A DNA stretch of 5,402 nucleotides from Chloroflexota bacterium. GTDB lineage: Bacteria > Chloroflexota > Anaerolineae > 4572-78 > J111. The notes under the pieces are model-generated. The model ran no database searches. It saw nothing but the letters and a program-made list of their open reading frames with translations, and had not been told where the DNA came from. A program made the position numbers and the translations under genes. Where the stretch lies: positions 1-5,402 of the forward strand of contig RFJV01000428.1 of the NCBI GenBank assembly GCA_003694775.1, read 5' to 3'. Positions within the stretch are counted from its first letter, which is position 1, and each line of letters starts with the position of its first letter. Of the stretch, positions 1-5,402 are shown in pieces.

Positions 1-2633
1 GCCGAGGGGACGGGTGTCGGTGTGTCGGTTGGGACAGGGGTCTCGGTGGGGGTGGGCGTTGGCAGGGGCGTAGGGGTTGGCGTGGGAGTGGGGATGTCAA
101 CAATCCCCGGCCCGATGTTGAACGGGACGCCCTGCACCGCCAGGCCGCTGGAGGCGCGCACCTGCAGAGGTGTGTCCCGCTCCTTGACAATGGTGATTTC
201 GGCCACCCCGCCGACCGTCTGGGCCGTTAGCGGCTCCAGCGACAATCCTTCCAGCGGATAAAACCGGAAAAAGTCAACCAGCGTACCGTCCGGTACCGGA
301 TGCCCGTACCGGTCTACGATAACGTTGGTGCGGAATACAATCGCCTCGCCAACCTGCAAATCCAGCGTTGAGACCGGTTCTTCGGTCTGCTCCAGGGATA
401 CGGCGGTGCCATCGGCGCCAACACGGGCGATAGGGGTCAGGGTGATGGTCTGGTTGGGATTGGGGCTGAGGTCCAGCGGCCCAATGGCCGGAATCGTCAC
501 CGGCGACGCGCCTTGCGGCTGGAACTGCTGGAACAGCAGACGGGCCGCGGTTCTGATGTAAGCCGGCTGTTTGCTGTAGAAGGCATAATAGGCAGTCAAT
601 TGGCTGATTTCGGTTTCGTCCAGAAAGTAGGGTGCGTCAAAGGCAAACAGCACCAGCGTTTTACCCCGGACGGCATCGTACCGGTTGCGCAGTAAATCCC
701 TGACCGCGGTGGAGGGGGGAAAAGTTTCCGGGTCCACACTCAGCATATTGAAGATAATCCAGTCGGCATCGGCAATCAGCCGGGCCACTCTGTTCTGGGC
801 CGGGGCAGGGGTGGGCGTGGGGGTAGGTGTTTCCACAGGGGAAACCGTGGCTTCCGCTCCCGGTGGCGGTGAAGCCGCGGCGGCAAACTGCTGAAGCTCG
901 GAAAAAGTGAGACTGCGAATCTGGGCCGGGCTTATCTGGCCGGTGGCATCGGGGCCAAAAAGCTGGAGGATAACCTGCTCCAGGGCGTCGGTTTCGATAA
1001 GGGGAAAGTTGGGGCAGGTGGGGCACTCCCGTCCAAGCCGGTCGTCGGTAAAAATCAGGATGCTGTCGCCCGGCTGGGGCGGCGCCGACAGCGGCGGCGT
1101 ACCTTCCCGCCCCAACGGTGTGACCAGCGTTGCCGCTTGCTGGGCAATTTCATCGACATCCAGGGTGACGGTGGTTAGCTGTTTGAGATTCTGGTCCGCG
1201 TTTTGAAAGTGGGATTTCAGCAGGTCGTCCCCGTAGATTTTTAGCTTGGCCTTGATAATGCGGCGGACGGCGCGGTCTACCGCGGCCTGGAAGTTGGGGT
1301 CGCTGGCGTATTTTTCCCGGAAAAAGCGGATGGCATCGACGATGTTATCGAACTCGGTATCCGGCTGGCCGGGAAAGGCAAAATCGACCAGCAGGAGCAG
1401 GTCACTGCCGGCCAAAAAGGCATCCTGGGCCAACCGGCGGTCGGGGAAGCTGTCTGGCGCGGCGGCAATACCCTCCAGCGCGGCCGGCACCCCCAGCGGC
1501 GCGCTGACCACCAAACCGCCGGCGGTGCGCCAGGGGGTCAGTTCCTTGAGGGCCAGCAGGGTGGGCAGGTTGCGGGCGTCGAGGCTGATGGGGACCGTGC
1601 CGGGCAGGCCCTGGTAGCGCACGTGCGCGGTCATCAGACCATCGGTGACCCCATCGGCAGGCGAACCATCAGCGGGCAGGCGGGTCACCTGGAAAAATGG
1701 GAACAGCTCGGTCTGGCGCATGTCATCCAGCGATTTCAGGATAGTAGGGACGCCCTGGTTGATGCGGCGGTCACTGCTTCCAAAACCGGGGAAATGCTTG
1801 GCAATGGTCAGCACCCGCCGGCCGCTTCCCTGGTGTACGCCCTCGATGTACGCCTTGCCCAGCTTGCCCACCCAAAAAGGATGCCCACCAAAAGTGCGCG
1901 TCCCCAGCGATACCCCTCGCTCCGGGCGCGGGTTGTCGAGCACATCCAGCGGAGGGCCTAACAGCATGTTGACCCCCATCAGCGACAGCTCCATGCCCAC
2001 GGTTTGCCCCACCTGCCGGGCGTACTCCTCGTTCCAGGTTGCCCCCAAAGCCATCTGGCTGGGCAGTTCCACCAATCCGCCGCGAATCTGGGTGTACGGG
2101 AATCCGTTGCCCTCCTGCTCCACGGCAATAAACAGCGGCAGGGGCACAAATGTGTTATCGGGTGTTGGCGTCAGTACAGAAGGCGTGATGGTTGGCGTGA
2201 TGGGGGGCACAGCCGGCTGAATTTCGGTGAAAGCCGGAATGGTCAGGGTGGCGGTGGGCGGCGGTTCCTGGGCCAGCCTTTGCAGAGCATTGGTCAGGGC
2301 AATCACCTGGGCCGGAGTTCCCGAATCGTTGCTGAAGTTCTGGTGGGCCGCGGAAATCACCACCCCACCGATGCGGTACTGCCGAATCAGTTGGGCGATG
2401 CGGTCGTCTGTGCCCACACTGCGCCCGCGAAAAGAAACAACAAACAACTGCCCCACCCGCTCGTCGGGGGTGAGGGCGTTGAAAATAGCCTCAACGCGGG
2501 CATCCGGGGCCGGTCCCTGGGCCGCAACCGGCAAAGCACCGCGCAGGAGTACCGTTATTACGGTAAGGGTCAAACACAGCCGCCAGATATGCGGTTGGAA
2601 GCGAAACCAACGGGCAAAAATTTTTTTGGGCAT
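1..2633 (-). CDS. Secreted GH3 (NagZ-like) family protein, probably catalytically inactive; C-terminus beyond the window
   Basis: The frame is open for 877 codons from ATG at 2633 to the left edge. Residues 1-39 look like a signal peptide (basic start, hydrophobic stretch about 19-38, cleavage near VAA-Q). The GH3 barrel spans about 45-470: DERVGQLF (57-64), VEQEGNG (171-177), LPSQMALGAT (190-199), GVNMLLGPPLDV (220-231), GTRTFG (244-249), AKHFPGFG (278-285) and MTAHV (334-338) match the beta-N-acetylhexosaminidase branch. The GH3 C-terminal domain follows at about 520-720 (APYF at 667-670, PVTIP at 711-715), then an Ig-like domain at about 730-843 and a Thr-Pro linker from 848. Pro/Thr-rich insertions sit at about 123-165 and 588-613. 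Catalytic positions are missing: the usual SDD/TDD nucleophile motif reads S377-A-P, and the usual D-S-H dyad reads R290-I-N292. K279, H280 and R246 are kept. The family is clear; loss of activity is inferred. It probably acts outside the membrane. The leader is very short and lacks a Shine-Dalgarno. The start was chosen for its signal peptide and position below the promoter. Confidence 0.93.
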   Translation of the reverse strand, partial: MPKKIFARWFRFQPHIWRLCLTLTVITVLLRGALPVAAQGPAPDARVEAIFNALTPDERVGQLFVVSFRGRSVGTDDRIAQLIRQYRIGGVVISAAHQNFSNDSGTPAQVIALTNALQRLAQEPPPTATLTIPAFTEIQPAVPPITPTITPSVLTPTPDNTFVPLPLFIAVEQEGNGFPYTQIRGGLVELPSQMALGATWNEEYARQVGQTVGMELSLMGVNMLLGPPLDVLDNPRPERGVSLGTRTFGGHPFWVGKLGKAYIEGVHQGSGRRVLTIAKHFPGFGSSDRRINQGVPTILKSLDDMRQTELFPFFQVTRLPADGSPADGVTDGLMTAHVRYQGLPGTVPISLDARNLPTLLALKELTPWRTAGGLVVSAPLGVPAALEGIAAAPDSFPDRRLAQDAFLAGSDLLLLVDFAFPGQPDTEFDNIVDAIRFFREKYASDPNFQAAVDRAVRRIIKAKLKIYGDDLLKSHFQNADQNLKQLTTVTLDVDEIAQQAATLVTPLGREGTPPLSAPPQPGDSILIFTDDRLGRECPTCPNFPLIETDALEQVILQLFGPDATGQISPAQIRSLTFSELQQFAAAASPPPGAEATVSPVETPTPTPTPAPAQNRVARLIADADWIIFNMLSVDPETFPPSTAVRDLLRNRYDAVRGKTLVLFAFDAPYFLDETEISQLTAYYAFYSKQPAYIRTAARLLFQQFQPQGASPVTIPAIGPLDLSPNPNQTITLTPIARVGADGTAVSLEQTEEPVSTLDLQVGEAIVFRTNVIVDRYGHPVPDGTLVDFFRFYPLEGLSLEPLTAQTVGGVAEITIVKERDTPLQVRASSGLAVQGVPFNIGPGIVDIPTPTPTPTPLPTPTPTETPVPTDTPTPVPS
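65..93 (+). other. G-quadruplex-capable tract opposite the C-terminal Thr-Pro linker
   Basis: Four G-runs (65-68, 73-76, 84-86, 90-93) are separated by loops of 4, 7 and 3 bases, which fits the standard G3+/N1-7 pattern. The tract is the complement of the Thr-Pro codons (ACG, ACC, CCC) of the GH3 protein around residues 847-857. The surrounding 1-92 region is low-complexity for the same reason. Confidence 0.6.
802..823 (+). other. Compact G-quadruplex-capable tract opposite the internal Thr-Pro linker
   Basis: G-runs at 802-805, 808-811, 813-815 and 819-823 have loops of 2, 1 and 3 bases, which is a tight and potentially stable arrangement. It is the complement of the Thr-Pro linker codons of the GH3 protein (residues about 604-611). 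It lies on the strand that serves as template for that gene. Confidence 0.65.
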
Positions 2634-2652
2634 GGGCGGTTTATTTAACGGA

Positions 2653-2681
2653 AGTATACCGCCAATCGCGGGCCTCGTCAA
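2653..2681 (-). promoter_or_regulatory. Sigma-70-type promoter for the GH3 gene
   Basis: Read on the minus strand, TTGACG (2681-2676) and TATACT (2658-2653) are separated by exactly 17 bases, with five of six consensus matches in each hexamer. Transcription would begin near 2646, giving a leader of only about 13 bases. The leader has no purine-rich ribosome-binding site, so translation may be near-leaderless. An in-frame TTG lies on the -35 box itself and is not a credible start. Confidence 0.8.
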
Positions 2682-2697
2682 CAGAACACAGAGGCGA

Positions 2698-2726
2698 TTG
2701 CCCCGGCTCCGAAATTCGATTATAAT
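2698..2726 (+). promoter_or_regulatory. Sigma-70-type promoter for the hisS-nadK operon
   Basis: TTGCCC (2698-2703) and a perfect TATAAT (2721-2726) are spaced by 17 bases. The expected start of transcription is near 2733, leaving a leader of roughly 30 bases. That is too short for a T-box or other riboswitch, so no aminoacylation-sensing leader is visible. The -35 boxes of this promoter and the opposing GH3 promoter are 16 bases apart, so the two are arranged back to back. Confidence 0.75.
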
Positions 2727-2746
2727 CTCTCCAGCATTATACCAGC

Positions 2747-2752
2747 AAGGAG
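2747..2752 (+). promoter_or_regulatory. Ribosome-binding site deciding the TTG start of hisS
   Basis: AAGGAG lies nine bases before the TTG at 2762. The next in-frame ATG (2810, Met17) is inside the conserved GMRD segment and has no such site. The TTG is therefore the start. Confidence 0.85.
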
Positions 2753-2761
2753 TATCCTATC

Positions 2762-4051
2762 TTGGCGAAGTCTACCCAACAAAGCACGCAGTACCGCCGC
2801 ATCACCGGCATGCGGGATGTATTGTTTGAGGAACAGCGCTACTGGCGTTTTATCTACCAGAAAATTCAGGAAACGGTAGACCTCTTTGGCTACCAGCGTA
2901 TCGACACGCCGGTGCTGGAGCCGGCCCAGCTTTTTATCCGCGGGGTAGGGCAGGGGACAGACATTGTGGAAAAGGAGATGTACCTGTTTGAAGACCGCGA
3001 CGGCGACTGGCTGGCCCTGCGCCCGGAGTTTACCGCCGGCATTATGCGGGCCTACATCGAAAACGGCCTGCACACCCTGCCGGCTCCCCTGCGCCTGTGG
3101 ACCATCGGGCCGCTGTTCCGGCACGAACGGCCCCAGGCCGGGCGGTATCGCCAGCATACCCAGTTCGATATTGAAGTCATCGGGGAGCAGGACCCGGCAG
3201 TGGATGTGGAAATTATCAGCGTGGCCCTGCACCTTTTTACCAGCCTGGGTTTTAAAGGGTTGCGGCTGTATGCCAACTCCACCGGCTGTCCGGCCTGCCG
3301 ACCGGGCTACGTGCAGAAGCTGGTAGATTACTTTACCGCCTATGCCGACACCCTGCCGGCGGATGACCAGATGCGGCTGAAGAAAAATCCCCTGCGCATC
3401 CTGGACAGCAAAGAGGAGGCCACCCGCCCCCTGCTGGAAAATGCGCCCCGCATCACCGACCATCTCTGCCCGGACTGTGCCGCTCACTTTGAACGCTTCC
3501 GGGATTACCTGGACGCCATCGACCAGCCGTACCAGGTCGATTTCCGGCTGGTGCGAGGCCTGGATTACTACACCAAAACGGTGTTTGAAATCAAAGCCGA
3601 CGGCCTGGGCAGTCAGGATACTATCTGCGGCGGGGGTCGCTACGACGGCCTGATTGAAGAGTTGGGAGGCAAACCGACCCCCGGTATCGGGTTTGGTTCC
3701 GGCATCGAGCGGTACGTGCTGGCCATGCAGTACCTGGGCATCGAGCCGCCCGAAACGCCTCACCCGCAGGTTGCCGTGCATTACCTGGGCGACGCGGCCA
3801 AGCGGGTCGCCCTGAAGCTGGCAGACGACCTGCGCCGCCACGGTATCCGTGCCCAGCTTACCCCCGGCGACCGCAGTCTCAAGGCCCAGCTCAAGGCCGC
3901 CAACCGGATGAATGCCCTTTACTCGGTTATTCTGGGCGAGGACGAAGTCCAGGCCGGACAGGCCGCGGTGCGCTCCCTGAAAGACAGCCAGCAAGAAACG
4001 GTTGCCCTGGCGCAGTTGGTCGGCTGGCTGAGCCGGCAGTTGGAAAGCTAG
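2762..4051 (+). CDS. hisS: Histidine--tRNA ligase (HisRS)
   Basis: This cytoplasmic class II synthetase activates histidine with ATP and charges tRNA-His. The 429 residues match the usual bacterial length. From the N-terminus: GMRD (16-19); motif 1 around FGYQRIDTPVLE (42-53); histidine-pocket RPEFTAG (87-93), where the more usual Gly is Phe90; motif 2 in GPLFRHERPQAGRYRQ (116-131) with Arg120, Glu122 and Arg130; an insertion domain (about 170-250); the HisRS-specific LVRGLDYYT (263-271); CGGGRYDGL (289-297); motif 3 PGIGFGSGIER (307-317); and an anticodon-binding domain from about 335 to the end. The full motif set and the anticodon domain argue against the HisZ paralogue. The insertion domain has C176xxC179 and C236xxC239, which could bind zinc. 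It starts with TTG, which may lower expression slightly. It is the first gene of the likely operon with nadK. Confidence 0.97.
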   Translation: MAKSTQQSTQYRRITGMRDVLFEEQRYWRFIYQKIQETVDLFGYQRIDTPVLEPAQLFIRGVGQGTDIVEKEMYLFEDRDGDWLALRPEFTAGIMRAYIENGLHTLPAPLRLWTIGPLFRHERPQAGRYRQHTQFDIEVIGEQDPAVDVEIISVALHLFTSLGFKGLRLYANSTGCPACRPGYVQKLVDYFTAYADTLPADDQMRLKKNPLRILDSKEEATRPLLENAPRITDHLCPDCAAHFERFRDYLDAIDQPYQVDFRLVRGLDYYTKTVFEIKADGLGSQDTICGGGRYDGLIEELGGKPTPGIGFGSGIERYVLAMQYLGIEPPETPHPQVAVHYLGDAAKRVALKLADDLRRHGIRAQLTPGDRSLKAQLKAANRMNALYSVILGEDEVQAGQAAVRSLKDSQQETVALAQLVGWLSRQLES

Positions 4052-4071
4052 CACCTCCCGGCTTTTTCCGG

Positions 4072-4110
4072 AGATGCAGTGAAGCATCTTGCGGGCAGGC
4101 AGTATGATGC
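4072..4110 (+). promoter_or_regulatory. Two overlapping hairpins over the nadK start (speculative)
   Basis: Hairpin 1 pairs AGATGC (4072-4077) with GCATCT (4084-4089) around a six-base loop. Hairpin 2 uses the same GCATC (4084-4088) paired with GATGC (4106-4110), extended past one T-T mismatch by 4090-4092 with 4102-4104. That second form would bury both candidate ATG codons. The two cannot coexist. The pairings are visible in the sequence; any regulatory role is a guess, and stems this short also occur by chance. Confidence 0.3.
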
Positions 4111-4991
4111 ATACCTCGGAAAACAACACCGGCAGTTCCACCCCGGCCTTCCGGCGAATTGGCCTGCTGTACCACCCCAAGCTGACCGAGTCGCGGGTGA
4201 TGGCGGCAGAGATTCTGGAGTTTGTCGAAAGCCTGGGCGCGTCCGCCTGGGTCAGCTCCAGTTGGGACGATGCCTCTATCCGGGAACAGGTGCCGCACCT
4301 GGACCTGCTGATTACCCTCGGCGGCGACGGGTCGCTGTTGCGGGCCGCCCGCTTGACCGCCGGCTACGGCGTGCCCATCCTGGGGATTAATATGGGCCGG
4401 CTGGGGTTCCTGGTAGAAATTCAACCTGCAGAATGGCGGCCCAGCATCCGCCAGACGCTGGAAGGCCGCTACTGGATTGAAGAACGGATGATGCTCCACG
4501 CGGAGCACCGCCGCCGGGAAGTCCAGCTTCACACCTGCGAAGCACTGAACGAAATCGTGGTCAGCCGGGGGCGGATGGCCCGCGTGGTTCGCCTGCACAC
4601 CTACATTGATGGGGGATTTCTGACCACCTACACCGCCGACGGGCTGATTATTGCCACGGCCACCGGGTCTACGGCTTACGCCCTGGCCGCGGGCGGGCCG
4701 ATTTTGCCCCCGGAAATGCGCAACTTTTTGCTGGTTCCGCTGGCCCCGCATCTCAGCCTGGAGCGGGCCATTGTGCTGTCCAGGGGAGTAACGGTGCGGG
4801 TGCAGATAGAAACCGACCATACGGCAATTATGACGGTTGACGGTCAGATTGAAATAGAAGTGGCTAACGGTGATGAACTCATCCTGACGGCCAGCCCGTC
4901 GGTGGGGCGGTTTGTCCGGCTCCAGGAGCGCAACTATTTTTACCGCACCCTGATGCAGAGGCTGGGCTGGCCGCAGACCCATCGGCGGTAG
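4104..4991 (+). CDS. nadK: NAD kinase (ATP-NAD kinase)
   Basis: The enzyme phosphorylates NAD at the 2'-hydroxyl of its adenosine ribose to make NADP, in the cytoplasm. From the chosen ATG the protein has 295 residues, normal for the family. Seen in order: RIGLLYHPK (18-26), the signature LGGDGSLLRAAR (72-83) with Asp75, GINMGRLGFL (94-103), the ALNEIVV segment with Asn149-Glu150, ADGLIIATATGSTAYALAAG (178-197) and MTVDGQ (243-248). The GST loop reads TATGST where TPTGST is commonest, so Ala186 replaces Pro. It begins 52 bases after hisS with no terminator between. The start is uncertain: ATG at 4104 and 4107 are adjacent, with weak AGG (4097-4099) better spaced for 4107. A TTG at 4089 would add five residues. 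The family assignment is firm; only the start is open. Confidence 0.95.
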   Translation: MMHTSENNTGSSTPAFRRIGLLYHPKLTESRVMAAEILEFVESLGASAWVSSSWDDASIREQVPHLDLLITLGGDGSLLRAARLTAGYGVPILGINMGRLGFLVEIQPAEWRPSIRQTLEGRYWIEERMMLHAEHRRREVQLHTCEALNEIVVSRGRMARVVRLHTYIDGGFLTTYTADGLIIATATGSTAYALAAGGPILPPEMRNFLLVPLAPHLSLERAIVLSRGVTVRVQIETDHTAIMTVDGQIEIEVANGDELILTASPSVGRFVRLQERNYFYRTLMQRLGWPQTHRR

Positions 4992-5022
4992 GGGCAACGC
5001 CCAACACGAGACTCTTTGATAC

Positions 5023-5027
5023 GAGGA
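5023..5027 (+). promoter_or_regulatory. Ribosome-binding site of the B-box gene
   Basis: GAGGA lies seven bases before ATG at 5035 and supports that start. The 43-base gap after nadK contains no promoter-like hexamers or terminator hairpin that I can see, consistent with read-through from the operon. Confidence 0.75.
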
Positions 5028-5034
5028 CAGTTTT

Positions 5035-5402
5035 ATGAGCGACCTGCCGGAAACCGAACAGCTCTTCTGCTATCGCCACCCGGATGTGGAAACCGGTTTG
5101 CGGTGCAACCGCTGTGGCAAGCCTATCTGTGCCAAATGTGCCCGGCGAACGCCGGTTGGTTTTCGCTGTCCCGATTGCATTCGGGAGCAGGAAGACAAGT
5201 TCTACACCGGCACACCGGTAGACTATCTCATTGCCGTGGGTATTGCCTTACCCCTGTCGCTGGTGGCGGCGGTTGTTTTTACCTACATTCTGGGCGGCTT
5301 TGGCTTTTTCATTATTCTGATTAACCTGTTTGCCGCGCCGTTTGCCGGGGGTCTCATCGCCGAGGCGGTGCGGTGGGGAGTCCGGCGGCGGCGGTCGCGC
5401 TA
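5035..5402 (+). CDS. B-box zinc-finger membrane protein, nearly complete, right end cut by the window
   Basis: There are 122 full codons in the window, and the last two bases are TA. The N-terminal 50 residues carry a B-box-like zinc site with eight candidate ligands: C12, H15, C24, C27, C32, C35, C45 and C48, around RHPDVETGLRCNRCGKPIC (14-32) and PVGFRCPDC (40-48). Two hydrophobic segments follow, at about 64-87 and 89-109, and a basic tail (RRRRSR, 117-122). The likely layout is a cytosolic zinc domain with a two-helix membrane hairpin. Small proteins of this plan are frequent in Chloroflexota, but I know of no established function. Bacterial B-box-like domains are usually presumed to mediate protein binding. 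It is probably the third gene of the hisS-nadK operon. The gene seems to end at or just past the edge, since such proteins normally stop soon after the basic tail. Confidence 0.85.
   Translation, partial: MSDLPETEQLFCYRHPDVETGLRCNRCGKPICAKCARRTPVGFRCPDCIREQEDKFYTGTPVDYLIAVGIALPLSLVAAVVFTYILGGFGFFIILINLFAAPFAGGLIAEAVRWGVRRRRSR

Noticed and set aside
1..98. G-rich short repeats that could be read as a tandem array or CRISPR-like sequence
   Set aside because: The periodicity is that of Thr-Pro codons in the GH3 frame. There are no fixed-length repeats with unique spacers.
1..2633. The GH3 gene as a frameshifted or decaying pseudogene
   Set aside because: The frame is open for 877 codons, all structural blocks are in order and the promoter is strong. 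Only specific catalytic positions are changed, which fits a maintained inactive homologue better than decay.
2004..2648. Several plus-strand open frames of 60-214 codons between 22 and 2829
   Set aside because: They are shadows of the unbroken GH3 frame on the minus strand, with no consistent ribosome-binding sites or domain signatures.
2727..2761. T-box or histidine-responsive leader before hisS
   Set aside because: The expected leader is about 30 bases, far too short for a T-box, and shows no His-codon leader peptide.
4055..4073. CCGG...CCGG inverted repeat with a T-run after hisS as a terminator
   Set aside because: The stem is only four pairs with a bulge outside it, and the T-run lies in the loop rather than after the stem. 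It cannot be a standard intrinsic terminator.
4074..4082. ATG CAG TGA mini-frame ahead of nadK following GGAG
   Set aside because: Two codons after a chance GGAG is not enough to call an upstream regulatory frame; no repeated or biased codons are present.
2720..4180. A 486-codon open frame on the minus strand opposite hisS
   Set aside because: It is a by-product of GC-rich codon use. The plus-strand frame has every HisRS motif, while the antisense translation is low in recognisable domain features and overlaps the hisS promoter.
3927..4997. A 356-codon open frame on the minus strand opposite nadK
   Set aside because: It lies against a clear NAD kinase, spans the end of hisS and the intergenic gap, and its translation is rich in Pro, Gly, Arg and Gln with no motif.

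Overview
The window looks like chromosomal DNA from a member of the Chloroflexota, probably of the Anaerolineae/Caldilineae/Ardenticatenia type. This is inferred from three things: a high-GC coding style, a secreted protein with long Thr-Pro linkers, and a B-box zinc-finger membrane protein of a kind common in that phylum. The taxonomic call was not tested by any search. Nothing suggests a mobile element, phage, CRISPR array or RNA gene. Coding density is high and all four genes are intact as far as the window shows them.

Layout. Positions 1-2633 (minus strand) hold 877 codons of one unbroken reading frame that runs off the left edge. It encodes a secreted glycoside hydrolase family 3 (NagZ-like) protein with a signal peptide, a GH3 barrel, a GH3 C-terminal domain, an Ig-like domain and Thr-Pro linkers. 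Positions 2634-2761 are a compact divergent promoter region with a good sigma-70-type promoter on each strand. To the right, on the plus strand, are hisS (histidyl-tRNA synthetase, 2762-4051, TTG start), nadK (NAD kinase, about 4104-4991) and a small B-box zinc-finger/two-helix membrane protein (5035 to the right edge). Gaps of 52 and 43 bases and the lack of terminators suggest these three form one operon behind the hisS promoter.

The most interesting observation is that the GH3 protein keeps the fold signatures of the beta-N-acetylhexosaminidase branch but has lost the residues that do the chemistry. The nucleophile Asp aligns with Ala378, and the Asp-His acid/base dyad aligns with Arg290 and Asn292. 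It therefore looks like an exported GH3 pseudoenzyme, possibly a glycan or peptidoglycan-binding or scaffold protein, fitted with Pro/Thr-rich insertions. Secondary points are G-quadruplex-capable tracts opposite the Thr-Pro linkers, two mutually exclusive hairpins over the nadK start, and a HisRS insertion domain that keeps only two CxxC pairs.

The plus-strand genes are housekeeping: charging of tRNA-His, and NADP synthesis. The B-box protein has no known role that can be read from the sequence. No functional link between the GH3 protein and the operon is evident beyond the shared promoter region.
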